A stretch of 41,219 nt of DNA from a virus. The translations under genes and the position numbers were made by a program. Under the pieces are notes generated by a model. That model did no database searches, was not told the DNA's origin, and worked only from the letters and a program-made list of their open reading frames with translations. This document shows positions 29,391-37,043 of this stretch, one piece after another; the first letter of the stretch is position 1, and each line of letters opens with the position of its first letter. The stretch is taken from the IMG/VR virus record IMGVR_UViG_3300024255_000059, positions 1 through 41,219 of that record; one strand, written 5' to 3'.

Positions 29391-29738
29391 CTAATGTATT
29401 GTTTGGTTTCCATTCTCAAATAGTATTTCTAACATATCTGCAGATTCTTTTATGTGGCCAGATTTAACTATATCGACAACACTTGGAAATTCTGAATCAG
29501 TCATAACTTGAAGTGTTGTTAATCTTCTTTGTTTAGAAGGTGCAAACATATCTCTTGCAAAACTTTCTGCTGCACGTTCAGTTCTAAATGAACATGCTGT
29601 TGTTAAATTGAATGGATTATTTGTTGCAAAACATGCAAAGACTCTACCATCACCTTCGTAACCTAACTCTTCGCCATCGTAGGTACCAAGGAATACTCCC
29701 ATCTCTTCATCAGCTAAAATGTATCTTTTCTTTTTCAT
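29391..29738 (-). CDS. Conserved phage protein of unknown function
   Basis: A 115-aa protein starting MKKKRYILADEEMGVFLGTY, with GEELGYEGDGRVFACFATNN and an AESFARDMFAPSKQRR segment. The first 29 nt overlap the nuclease gene. Its stop lies just upstream of the next promoter. No domain is recognised. Confidence 0.7.
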   Translation of the reverse strand: MKKKRYILADEEMGVFLGTYDGEELGYEGDGRVFACFATNNPFNLTTACSFRTERAAESFARDMFAPSKQRRLTTLQVMTDSEFPSVVDIVKSGHIKESADMLEILFENGNQTIH

Positions 29739-30399
29739 GCAGTTCTGAGTATTTCTCCCTTACAGCTTTGAAGTGGTCCAAATATTCATTCGTATCAAAT
29801 ACAAATGTTTGTGGATCGTTATCATCTACACCAATAAAAACAACTCCTTTATTGACTTCTTGTCCAGTCATTTCAGTAAAAGCTTTTGCATAGAATGCGA
29901 CCTGCATGAAATAACCTGTAATGTCGGATTCCTTTTTAAGCCTACGAGACGTTTTAAAATCAATTACGGCAAGTTCTCCTTCCCATTCTCCAATACAATC
30001 TACTTGACCTGCAGTCTGTAGTTCGTCACTATAAAGAAAACATTCTTGGAACCAAACATTACTAATCTTGTCATCTAGTACTGGTTTCATAGAATTGAAC
30101 ATATACATGTTAGAAGGTTGTACACCTTCTTTCCAATCTTCTTTGTTATCTATATAGTTTTCACAGATTTTATGAACTGCAGTCCCACGCCTTGAAGCTT
30201 GAGATGATATGCGATTTGCAACATCTTCTCCTACTCTCTTACGCCATGCAATAATTCCTGCTTTACTTAAGATACTAAGTACTGTTGTTACTGAAGGATA
30301 GGCTTCACCTGTGGGGGTGAAATATCGTCTGCCTTCTTCTGTTGTTTTTCTTGTTAATTTTGGTAAATCAATACCATGTTCAAAATGCTTAAAAGCCAT
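29710..30399 (-). CDS. PD-(D/E)XK exonuclease, RecB/Cas4-like
   Basis: A 229-aa nuclease. It has YPSVTTVLSIL and the RGTAVHKICE helix with His76, then Asp134 in AGQVDCIGEWE, the core Asp147-x-Lys149 in AVIDFKTS and the QVAFYAKAF motif (Gln166, Tyr170). This is the RecB/Cas4 order H-D-DxK-Q..Y. The four-Cys Fe-S cluster of true Cas4 is not seen. Such exonucleases are common in marine T4-like phages, probably in DNA recombination or host DNA breakdown. Confidence 0.88.
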   Translation of the reverse strand: MAFKHFEHGIDLPKLTRKTTEEGRRYFTPTGEAYPSVTTVLSILSKAGIIAWRKRVGEDVANRISSQASRRGTAVHKICENYIDNKEDWKEGVQPSNMYMFNSMKPVLDDKISNVWFQECFLYSDELQTAGQVDCIGEWEGELAVIDFKTSRRLKKESDITGYFMQVAFYAKAFTEMTGQEVNKGVVFIGVDDNDPQTFVFDTNEYLDHFKAVREKYSELHEKEKIHFS

Positions 30400-30422
30400 A
30401 ATGTATTTTCCGTTCTATTGTT

Positions 30423-30671
30423 CTAGGCTATATCAACTGTTCTGGAATCACCTAAAAACTTTTCTCTAAAGGAATCTGCATCAGCTGCGATTTCAAACAT
30501 AAATGTATATTCATCAGCTTCAACATCAAGAGCGTGGGTGTAAGATTTTTCATCTACATTTCCTTGAATCCAATCAAAACATTCTGATTGAATCCCGCCA
30601 CTTACTTTCACTCTAAAGACTTGTTTGGTTAACCATTTTAGTCTATAGTCGTCTATTGTTTGTTGTATCAT
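30423..30671 (-). CDS. Small protein of unknown function
   Basis: An 82-aa protein (MIQQTIDDYRLKWLTKQVFR at the start) with alternating strands in the centre and an acidic EADEYTFMFEIAADADSF segment. It is separated from phoH by a stable hairpin. No family is recognised. Confidence 0.65.
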   Translation of the reverse strand: MIQQTIDDYRLKWLTKQVFRVKVSGGIQSECFDWIQGNVDEKSYTHALDVEADEYTFMFEIAADADSFREKFLGDSRTVDIA

Positions 30672-30695
30672 AATTATTTTACCTTAAAGGATTTT

Positions 30696-30713
30696 GGAGG
30701 ACCGAAGTCCTCC
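30696..30713 (-). terminator. C(UUCG)G hairpin between phoH and the 30671 gene
   Basis: On the minus strand a 7-bp stem GGAGGAC / GTCCTCC closes a TTCG tetraloop. No U-tract follows, so it is more likely an mRNA-stabilising or processing hairpin than a full terminator. Hairpins of this type are well known between T4 genes. Confidence 0.65.
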
Positions 30714-30727
30714 CTGTAATCTCCTTT

Positions 30728-30735
30728 TATTTATT
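30728..30735 (-). promoter_or_regulatory. Possible late promoter AATAAATA at the end of phoH
   Basis: On the minus strand AATAAATA (7 of 8 to the late octamer) overlaps the phoH stop, 57 nt before the 30671 gene. Transcripts from it would carry the UUCG hairpin in the leader. It is a weak call, because AT-rich stop regions produce such octamers by chance. Confidence 0.35.
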
Positions 30736-31510
30736 ATGCGACTGCATAGTTTTGTGCACCATCGGTAATCTGACGCACTGTTCTATTACTTGTTTCTTTC
30801 GCAATAATATATTCTTTTACCAATCCGCTTCGTACGATATCTTCAATTCCAAACTTAATTACGCTGAAACTGTCGATTCTATTTAAAACCTTCGTAAAAC
30901 TTTGAAGGCCAGAAATATCATTTCGATGTCGGTTACCTGCTAAATCATCTTGAGCTGTGTCACCACAAAAGATAATTTTACTAGTTTCACCAACTCGAGT
31001 GATAATACTATCGAGCTCGTGGTACGTCATACTTTGACATTCGTCTACAATAATAATTGAGTTATCGAATGTTAATCCTCTCACAAATGATGAAGTCATA
31101 AACCTAACTTGATTTTTCTGCTTCAGTATATCCCAAGCATCTCCTCTACTGAATAAATCATTTACGATATCAGAATAAGGCGTAGCATAAACAGCTTCCT
31201 TTTGAGCTTGTGAACCTGGCATAAAACCTTGTTCTCTAGTTTGAACTGCAGAGCGTACAATTATTACTTGGTCATATTCATCTTTGTTCATAATATCATT
31301 TAGTCCTAAGTAAAGTGCACACATTGTTTTACCAGTTCCTGCTGTGCCAACCGCAGCTATATTATAGCCATTTCGATAATCAGAAAATAATTCCGCCTGA
31401 GTATCTGTGATTGGTTGAATGGGACGCATACTAAACTTCCGGTCTAGTGTTCCATTCTTAGTAGCAGTTTTTCTTCTCTCCTTTTGCGAGATACGACGTT
31501 TGTTGGACAT
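30734..31510 (-). CDS. phoH: PhoH-like P-loop ATPase
   Basis: A 258-aa ATPase of the PhoH family. Walker A is at 55-62 (GTAGTGKT) and Walker B at 152-158 (IIIVDEC), followed by the family helix QSMTYHELDSIITRVGE and the sensor FCGDTAQDD. PhoH is among the most frequent genes in marine phages; its role is unclear and an RNA helicase/nuclease partner has been proposed. A basic N-terminal tail (KRRISQKERRKTATK) precedes the core. The start is ATG 31510 with AAGGAG upstream; the longer TTG reading lies inside that leader. Confidence 0.95.
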   Translation of the reverse strand: MSNKRRISQKERRKTATKNGTLDRKFSMRPIQPITDTQAELFSDYRNGYNIAAVGTAGTGKTMCALYLGLNDIMNKDEYDQVIIVRSAVQTREQGFMPGSQAQKEAVYATPYSDIVNDLFSRGDAWDILKQKNQVRFMTSSFVRGLTFDNSIIIVDECQSMTYHELDSIITRVGETSKIIFCGDTAQDDLAGNRHRNDISGLQSFTKVLNRIDSFSVIKFGIEDIVRSGLVKEYIIAKETSNRTVRQITDGAQNYAVA

Positions 31511-31542
31511 ATACAATCTCCTTGTTGATGGAAGATAAATTT

Positions 31543-31788
31543 CTATTTCCAGTCATTTATCTTGTTTCCTGTGTAACTTTTGTTTTGTTTCATAGACGAA
31601 AGTATATCACGAAAACCTTGGTCAGGTTTCATTCGACCAAGTCTTGCGGCTTCAATCACGGGGTTTGTCGCAGATATGATTTGTTTAAGATGGGGATTAT
31701 CTTTAAGGTAAGGTTCTCTTTCCGAGAGTTTTAGAAATTTCTCGAAGGTTTCACCTGTATCGGTGTTTTTAAATTCGTATGTTGGCAT
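31543..31788 (-). CDS. FmdB-like small protein lacking the zinc cysteines
   Basis: An 81-aa protein starting MPTYEFKNTDTGETFEKFLK. The start resembles FmdB-type zinc ribbons (MPxYxYxCxxCGxxFE), but both cysteines are replaced (Asn and Thr/Gly). The rest contains LSEREPYLKDNPHLKQI and a conserved-looking IEAARLGRMKPDQGFRDIL. I recall this short family in cyanophages and related marine phages, without known function. Confidence 0.75.
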   Translation of the reverse strand: MPTYEFKNTDTGETFEKFLKLSEREPYLKDNPHLKQIISATNPVIEAARLGRMKPDQGFRDILSSMKQNKSYTGNKINDWK

Positions 31789-31816
31789 TAACTAACTATC
31801 CAATTTATCATAAGTT

Positions 31817-31824
31817 TATTTATT
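31817..31824 (-). promoter_or_regulatory. Possible late promoter AATAAATA upstream of the FmdB-like gene
   Basis: On the minus strand AATAAATA overlaps the HAD stop and ends 28 nt before the ATG at 31788, the spacing seen for the structural late promoters. This is plausible but not certain in such AT-rich DNA. Confidence 0.45.
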
Positions 31825-32410
31825 ATGAGCCGGTCACCATTTCGTAAATTTCTTTCCAATTTTTTACTTTTGGAATGGAATCGTTTTGGTAACCAACATT
31901 AAATAAATGTTCAATAAGTACTGACCTGAGTCCTAAGTCATAACCACATTCTGCATTCAGTGGTTTATCTTCGACCCAAATGCAGCCACTATCTTTATAA
32001 GGTAGTAGACCATCATCTTTGTCAGCTCCGCAATCTAGACAGACTATCTTTTCAAATACAGACGGACCAAAGAGTTTCTCTAAGTTCTGCTGTCTGAGTT
32101 TTCCTGCATAGAAGTCAGTACTTAGACTTGTAATACAATGGAAAATATAGCCTTCTTCATGTAATCTTTTAACGTACTTAATAGCATCTCTTAAACCAGG
32201 AAGGAATCCAATCCTTGCTGATTCGTTAAACTGCCTTACAAGTACTCTACTTTCGGCTTTAGTAAGGTCAAACATCTCAGCGATGTCATATACGCCTTCT
32301 TTAACAACTTCGTAGTTATTCTCAGCCATCCATTTGACGAATGAGTATTTCCAATCTAGTAGGACACCATCGCAATCTACTAGTATTAATTTTTCTGTTC
32401 TATGGTCCAT
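31823..32410 (-). CDS. HAD-superfamily phosphatase
   Basis: A 195-aa HAD hydrolase. Motif I is LVDCDGVLLDW with nucleophile Asp12 and acid/base Asp14. Motif II is CITS near 93-96 and motif IV is WVEDKPLNA near 149-157. The helical cap between about 20 and 80 resembles that of 5'-nucleotidases. The substrate cannot be told; a nucleotide or DNA 3'/5' phosphate is possible. AGGA lies close to the ATG, which follows the early promoter at 32441. Confidence 0.85.
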   Translation of the reverse strand: MDHRTEKLILVDCDGVLLDWKYSFVKWMAENNYEVVKEGVYDIAEMFDLTKAESRVLVRQFNESARIGFLPGLRDAIKYVKRLHEEGYIFHCITSLSTDFYAGKLRQQNLEKLFGPSVFEKIVCLDCGADKDDGLLPYKDSGCIWVEDKPLNAECGYDLGLRSVLIEHLFNVGYQNDSIPKVKNWKEIYEMVTGS

Positions 32411-32440
32411 AATTTATCCTTTTCCTATTCATTATAATGT

Positions 32441-32469
32441 ATTGTAACATGTTTTAATGTATTTGTCAA
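32441..32469 (-). promoter_or_regulatory. Sigma70 (early) promoter for the HAD gene
   Basis: On the minus strand TTGACA (32464-32469), 17 nt, TACAAT (32441-32446), one mismatch in the -10. Confidence 0.88.
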
Positions 32470-32472
32470 CCT

Positions 32473-33273
32473 TTATTTGAATAGTCCTTCAATGTCCCAG
32501 TTGTCAACATACTGGTCAATCTCAGGCTCACCAGTCCACTTTATTTCTCTGTTATAGGGATTATATTGGTCCCCAGAAAAGTAATCTTCATAACAAACCA
32601 GTTCTCCTGGTACAAGCTTGTACATTTCTGCCATATACTTATAATTATCAACAAGTTGGTTAACAAGAGCTTCTATCGACATAGTTGTTTTGGCATGAAA
32701 TACTGGGTCATCTGGGTCCATTGTAGCTTTGTATGGCTCTGGAGTTTGACCAGCTCCACCAAGATGTAATTGATACATTCGTTCAACATGATCGCTTTCT
32801 TTCGTTTCATATGTTAAAGGTATTTTTGTAATAAAACCTGTTTGGCCAAATGAACCATCACGCCGAACAGCTAACCAACTTTTAATTTGAGCTCTAAAAT
32901 CACGACGATAAAGATAATAGACCTTATCAGCATGCTCTAGAATAGTTTGTATCTGAAACATATCGACATCTGTTTTGTAATGATATCTTTTGTTGAAATG
33001 AGTTGGCATAATTTTATAACATGCTTTCTCGTTACCAAGTCTTAACTCATCAAATATGTTCCAATTACTTAAAGCATGAGTTACAATATTGTGGTCTTTA
33101 TATGAGTATTTTGCAGTGAAGTCGGCAGTGTTTAATAGTTTGCCAATACCATGTGGTTTCTCATGCGAGAACAATTCACCTTTATAAGGTAAGTCAAACT
33201 CTTTTGCTTTTTTCAATGTGAAACTGGTACTACCTGTTCTGAAATTAGTCAGGATAGCTACATTAGTCGCCAT
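32473..33273 (-). CDS. Sulfotransferase-like protein
   Basis: A 266-aa protein with the two PAPS-binding signatures of sulfotransferases. The 5'-phosphosulfate loop is NFRTGSTSF at 10-18. The 3'-phosphate site is VYYLYRRDFRAQIKSW at about 118-133 (Arg123 or Arg124 and Ser132). The end is aromatic (EPEIDQYVDNWDIEGLF). It would transfer sulfate to a sugar, lipid or protein. Two glycosyltransferases lie 3-4 kb upstream in the same block, so a surface glycan is a reasonable substrate. The assignment is by motif only. Confidence 0.75.
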   Translation of the reverse strand: MATNVAILTNFRTGSTSFTLKKAKEFDLPYKGELFSHEKPHGIGKLLNTADFTAKYSYKDHNIVTHALSNWNIFDELRLGNEKACYKIMPTHFNKRYHYKTDVDMFQIQTILEHADKVYYLYRRDFRAQIKSWLAVRRDGSFGQTGFITKIPLTYETKESDHVERMYQLHLGGAGQTPEPYKATMDPDDPVFHAKTTMSIEALVNQLVDNYKYMAEMYKLVPGELVCYEDYFSGDQYNPYNREIKWTGEPEIDQYVDNWDIEGLFK

Positions 33274-33406
33274 ACTTATCTTTTAGTCTTTGTTTACGTT
33301 GGGTTTGTTTTCGCTTATTTTTACGTTTTTCGTTTAGACGGTTTTCTTTACTGGGGCTAGTTCCCCACCCGTCACCTTTGCGATACTCTTTAAATCGCTT
33401 CGGCAT
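33263..33406 (-). CDS. 47-aa highly basic micro-protein
   Basis: A 47-aa frame starting MPKRFKEYRKGDGWGTSPSK and continuing with a Lys/Arg/Gln-rich helix (RLNEKRKNKRKQTQRKQR). More than a third of residues are Lys or Arg. AAGGA precedes the ATG and the end overlaps the sulfotransferase-like gene by 11 nt. It probably binds DNA or RNA. Confidence 0.7.
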   Translation of the reverse strand: MPKRFKEYRKGDGWGTSPSKENRLNEKRKNKRKQTQRKQRLKDKYGD

Positions 33407-33419
33407 TGCTACATTCCTT

Positions 33420-33863
33420 CTATCGCATATCCATCGGAGAGGTGAAAAGGTCTGGGAAAGCTTCTTCTAAAGTAGCTTTGGTTAATCCTTTAACCTTTGT
33501 GTGAGATAACATATTGTTAGCTAACAGTTCAGCATCTTCATTGTCAACAGCTTCTAAAAGACTAATAAACAACTCTTCTCGCTTTACTGGTTTCATGCTA
33601 TCATAACCACCGCCTTTGAAGAATATTTTTAAACGTCTTGCTTCTCTATAAAGCATAGTTTTTGCTTCATCTTCAAATTCGTTTGGTTTCCAAGGTGGAG
33701 GGCTATCGGGTAAAAGAAACTCAATGGTTTCATCGTAAATTAAACGAAGTACATTACGAAAAGGTACGTTATCGTTTTGTTGTAGCCATGCTACTTTATC
33801 TGCTTTTGTTTTCTTTTTAGGAAGTTCAGATAGAACCTCCGTCATTGATAATCTAATTGCCAT
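33420..33863 (-). CDS. Conserved marine-phage protein (DUF6433-like)
   Basis: A 147-aa helical protein: LSMTEVLSELPKKKTKADKV, AWLQQNDN, LRLIYDETIEFLLPDSPPPW, and LEEAFPDLFTSP at the end. This pattern (short repeats of the AWL.QND / L.YD....LLP..PPPW kind) is one I recall from cyanophages as DUF6433. The role is unknown. It follows the RNase H gene by 1 nt and has AGGA before the ATG. Confidence 0.75.
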   Translation of the reverse strand: MAIRLSMTEVLSELPKKKTKADKVAWLQQNDNVPFRNVLRLIYDETIEFLLPDSPPPWKPNEFEDEAKTMLYREARRLKIFFKGGGYDSMKPVKREELFISLLEAVDNEDAELLANNMLSHTKVKGLTKATLEEAFPDLFTSPMDMR

Positions 33864-33864
33864 T

Positions 33865-34722
33865 TTAAAAATCCTGTATATCTGTAATCAAGTTTTTCAA
33901 CTTTTTCTTAACAAAGAAGTTAAAGAGATGTTCGCGACCAACTTCTTTTGCATTATTAAATTGCTCAAGAATCTCATCTTTGAAATTTTGAGGAACCAAG
34001 CTCAGGTCTATCATTTGCTTGTTTCTGTTTAAACGCAGTTTTGTTTCTTCGTCCATTGTTTCTGGCTCAGTTAAAAACTGTGTAATTCTTTTCTTAGTCA
34101 TTGGTCTTTGTCTTTCACCAACAGCTAAGCAATTGTCAGCACTTAGTATATTAGGGATGCCATCTCCAACATCACCTTTTAGAATGTGCTCTTCCAAATA
34201 TTTATCAGGATCGTTATGTCTTACCCATTTCTTTAGAACGGGATTATATTGGTCCACGTTACCATAAGTTTGTAATTGAATAAAGTCTTTGTCACCAGAG
34301 AGTACTAATATCTTTTCAGCACCAGTATTCATTACTGTACCATGTTCATGTACAAGAGTAGCAATAATATCATCTGCCTCACATCGCTCTATACTAATAA
34401 CTTTGTAAGGAAAAAATTCTTCAATCTCTGCTCTAATACCATGGATAACTTCAAAGAGTTTATTCCAATCCATATCAGAAGCATCACGACCTTTTTTACG
34501 ATTAGCTTTATAGTAGGGGAAGTAGTCTCGTCTCCAAACGTTTGGGTTATCGCAACAGAGTACAATTTCGCCATACTCTTTGTGAAACTTTTTACGATTG
34601 AAACGAACTGAGTTTAAGAACATATGACGAATAAGATTTTCGTCTGGTTCCACGTTGTGATGATTTCCTATACTTGCGAATAGTGAAGCCATCATTACTT
34701 GATTGTAGTCTAGTAATATCAT
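33865..34722 (-). CDS. rnh: RNase H, 5'-3' exonuclease family (T4 Rnh-like)
   Basis: A 285-aa FEN-type nuclease that removes RNA primers from lagging-strand fragments; T4 RNase H is 305 aa. Metal ligands are visible in order: Asp5, Asp58 (CCDNP), the RRDYFPYYKANR arch/helix, Glu115-x-Asp117-Asp118 (CEADD), Asp144/Asp146 (SGDKD), and Asp184/Asp187 (GDVGDGIPN), the helix-3-turn-helix region. Its promoter lies inside the end of the upstream gene. Confidence 0.95.
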   Translation of the reverse strand: MILLDYNQVMMASLFASIGNHHNVEPDENLIRHMFLNSVRFNRKKFHKEYGEIVLCCDNPNVWRRDYFPYYKANRKKGRDASDMDWNKLFEVIHGIRAEIEEFFPYKVISIERCEADDIIATLVHEHGTVMNTGAEKILVLSGDKDFIQLQTYGNVDQYNPVLKKWVRHNDPDKYLEEHILKGDVGDGIPNILSADNCLAVGERQRPMTKKRITQFLTEPETMDEETKLRLNRNKQMIDLSLVPQNFKDEILEQFNNAKEVGREHLFNFFVKKKLKNLITDIQDF

Positions 34723-34754
34723 ATTTTATCCATAATTTAATTTAAGTGAGGTAT

Positions 34755-34783
34755 ATTATATCACACTTCGTCGTCGTTGTCAA
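34755..34783 (-). promoter_or_regulatory. Consensus sigma70 (early) promoter for rnh, partly inside the upstream gene
   Basis: On the minus strand TTGACA (34778-34783), 17 nt, TATAAT (34755-34760). The -35 box lies within the last codons of the 35144 gene and encodes part of its VDNDDEV tail. Confidence 0.92.
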
Positions 34784-35144
34784 CCCCTAAGTCTGTTAGA
34801 TTGGTCTTTAAACCACCAACAGTATGAGCTCCATCCGACTCAAGTACTACTACATTAGTTAAAGCAAACTCTTGAAGTGGATGTTCCACTCCCAATGTTT
34901 GTAAATGTAGAGCTTTGATCGCCTCAAATATTAGAATCATATTAGGAAAATACTTTTCCATATCTGAATCAAAATCACAATTAGCACGAGCCATTTCGTG
35001 TAATACATTTTCCCAAATAATTTCTGCTAAATCATTTGCATAATTTTCTTTATATGCAGAAATCTTTTCACCAACTTCAGCTGCCGTCATCGGCGGGTCT
35101 GAAATTAGTCTTGGAAATTGTACAACGTTATCCTTGTCCGCCAT
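34761..35144 (-). CDS. Conserved phage protein of unknown function
   Basis: A 127-aa helical protein: MADKDNVVQFPRLISDPPMT at the start, then IIWENVLHEMARANCDFDSD and an acidic tail. The QFP..ISDPPMTA start is one I recall in cyanophages, with no role known. It overlaps the end of the glycosyltransferase gene by 17 nt. Confidence 0.72.
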   Translation of the reverse strand: MADKDNVVQFPRLISDPPMTAAEVGEKISAYKENYANDLAEIIWENVLHEMARANCDFDSDMEKYFPNMILIFEAIKALHLQTLGVEHPLQEFALTNVVVLESDGAHTVGGLKTNLTDLGVDNDDEV

Positions 35145-36090
35145 TAGTTAAGTTCCTTAAAATTGTGTTCCACATTACTTGGAATGATTGAACACTGTTT
35201 CTTGCTAGATTGAATCTATCAGAATATGTAAAACCATTAAAATAGTTTTCATTCTGTTTCATACTTTCTAACACTTGTCTTGCTACTGAGAATGCATAGT
35301 TAGCGTGAACCTGTGGGTCCTCATTCCAATCATACATAATAGTTGCATTTTGTGCTGTTTCAGGTAATGCACCATAATTTGGATGGATACAAATAACCTG
35401 ACTTTTAATTGCTTCAATAAGTGCAATACAACTTGTTTCTTTCCAAATATTTGGATATAGGAAAATATGAGCATCATCAAGTGCTGCTAAAACTTCTTCG
35501 TTAGATTTAACTCCGTGATATGTCATATTTGGATGTGCTTCAATGTTTGTAAATAAACCTTTATAAGCTTCGTTACGTTGTTCCCATCCATAAATTTCAA
35601 AACCAGAATAAACATCTAAATGAATATTTGGATATTGTTTAGCAAGAGCATCAAAGATTGGTACTAATAATTCCAATCCACGATGTGGTGTTGTATGATA
35701 AACAAACTTGATTGTATCTAATGGCTTTTCTTTTGGAGCAAATTGTTTTTCAATTGCATTATAAATCACTGTACATTTACTATAAGGCATACCAAATCTT
35801 ACAATGTATTGGTCACGTTGCCATGCTGATACAAAAACAAAATGGTCAAACTTTTCCCAACCACCATCTGCAAGAATCTTATTCTCTGGGTCTTCAGCTA
35901 AGTCGTGGCACCATAAGATATTTAATACATCATCTTTCAGTTCACGAGGTCTGCTCAAATGAACAGCTACCTTATCTTGTAAATCTTTATCTACGAGGTC
36001 AACAAAACGTTGCCTCATCATTTCAGTTCCACCATTTGCATTGGCAGATTGTTCTGAATTAATTACTTCACCTTTATACACGCAACTCAT
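35128..36090 (-). CDS. Glycosyltransferase, GT4-like (GT-B fold)
   Basis: A 320-aa retaining-type glycosyltransferase. The N-terminal half has ANANGGTEMMRQRFVDLV and DILWCHDLAED-type strand (NILWCHDL). The C-terminal half has FVYHTTPHRGLELLVPIFDA, YHGVKSNEEVLAAL and the sugar-nucleotide site ETSCIALIEAIKSQVICIHPNYGALPE (E..C.A..EA..S). The start is ATG 36090 with GGAGAG upstream; ATG 36111 lies over the end of the previous gene. It is likely to modify phage or host surface glycans or phage DNA; the acceptor is unknown. Confidence 0.88.
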   Translation of the reverse strand: MSCVYKGEVINSEQSANANGGTEMMRQRFVDLVDKDLQDKVAVHLSRPRELKDDVLNILWCHDLAEDPENKILADGGWEKFDHFVFVSAWQRDQYIVRFGMPYSKCTVIYNAIEKQFAPKEKPLDTIKFVYHTTPHRGLELLVPIFDALAKQYPNIHLDVYSGFEIYGWEQRNEAYKGLFTNIEAHPNMTYHGVKSNEEVLAALDDAHIFLYPNIWKETSCIALIEAIKSQVICIHPNYGALPETAQNATIMYDWNEDPQVHANYAFSVARQVLESMKQNENYFNGFTYSDRFNLARNSVQSFQVMWNTILRNLTNGGQG

Positions 36091-36253
36091 TTTTACTCTC
36101 CAGTTTTGCATTCACTGATTCTTTTAAAGAATCCGCATAATCTCTTAATGTGTTAATTGTTGTGTGAACATGACCAGTTGCTGTTGGTCTAATTTGTTTT
36201 TCTAAATCGCTAATCACAATTTGTACTGCACACAGTTTTTCTAAATCATTCAT
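36074..36253 (-). CDS. 59-aa helical protein
   Basis: A 59-aa frame starting MNDLEKLCAVQIVISDLEKQ with helical, charged sequence to KLESKNELRV. GAGGAAG precedes this ATG; an ATG 15 nt earlier (36268) would place the site inside the coding part. It links the two glycosyltransferase genes by overlaps at both ends. Confidence 0.6.
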   Translation of the reverse strand: MNDLEKLCAVQIVISDLEKQIRPTATGHVHTTINTLRDYADSLKESVNAKLESKNELRV

Positions 36254-37043
36254 ATTTCGCTTCCTCATAAATGTTGTCTAATGATTTTGTCGACCCTTTT
36301 TTTCTCCACCAATCTGTTAAGAATTCGTATGAGTAAATAGCAGAGTCTGCTTGTTTGTTATAATAATATATATTCTTTGAACGGAAGTCAATCACATTCT
36401 GATTGAACAATGGGAATGTATACACTGGTCCAAATCCATGCATCACGTTGTTTTCAAATGATGGTGGAGCTCCAAGTGGCATCTTATAATGGATTGCAAG
36501 TGCTTCATTGTTTTCTGTTTCAATAAAATAATAATCAATAATCTTTTTGGCATATTCTCTTTTGAGAGCATAACATTGTAAGCCATGGTCCCAAAGTCTA
36601 CGACGACGAAGCATCATTGGTGGATATTCAATAGTCTGTTCGTAAGGATACTCAAATACATTACACAGATGTAATGCTCCCCACTCTACTTCGATTCCTT
36701 CAATGAATTCCATTAAAGTAAAGTTCCAATGTTCTACAGGCTCAAAGTCAACATCATCTTCAAAGAATAAACCAATCTCTTCGTTCGTATTATCGTACCA
36801 CCATTTAATTGTTAATAGATGAGATGATGTAACGCCTTTGGTCATTTCTGCCAATAATCTTGGCTCACCAATAATTTCTATGGAATCTTTATTGTATCTT
36901 TCGTAAACATGCACATTGATATCAGAAACTCCAAGCTTACTAAACTCGTTTTCTGTATATGCTTTACGGTCGGGACAATCAATCAGATTGATTATGTTCG
37001 GCTTCGGTATGTTCTGTAATTTGCTCAAGGTTGTTATCTTCAT
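36246..37043 (-). CDS. Glycosyltransferase, GT25-like
   Basis: A 265-aa protein resembling LPS-type GT25 glycosyltransferases. The start NIINLIDCPDRKAYTENEF fits the family's INL..R..R pattern. KGVTSSHLLTIKWW corresponds to G..GC..SH, and GLFFEDDVDF carries the metal-binding EDD. Later blocks include WGALHLCNVFEY and HGFGPVYTFPLF. With the GT4-like gene it suggests glycan building. It begins inside the end of the dNMP kinase gene. Confidence 0.78.
   Translation of the reverse strand: MKITTLSKLQNIPKPNIINLIDCPDRKAYTENEFSKLGVSDINVHVYERYNKDSIEIIGEPRLLAEMTKGVTSSHLLTIKWWYDNTNEEIGLFFEDDVDFEPVEHWNFTLMEFIEGIEVEWGALHLCNVFEYPYEQTIEYPPMMLRRRRLWDHGLQCYALKREYAKKIIDYYFIETENNEALAIHYKMPLGAPPSFENNVMHGFGPVYTFPLFNQNVIDFRSKNIYYYNKQADSAIYSYEFLTDWWRKKGSTKSLDNIYEEAKYE

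Noticed and set aside
29710-30399. The PD-(D/E)XK nuclease as evidence for a CRISPR-Cas system
   Set aside because: No array or other cas gene is present and the Fe-S cysteines of Cas4 are lacking; such nucleases are common stand-alone phage genes.
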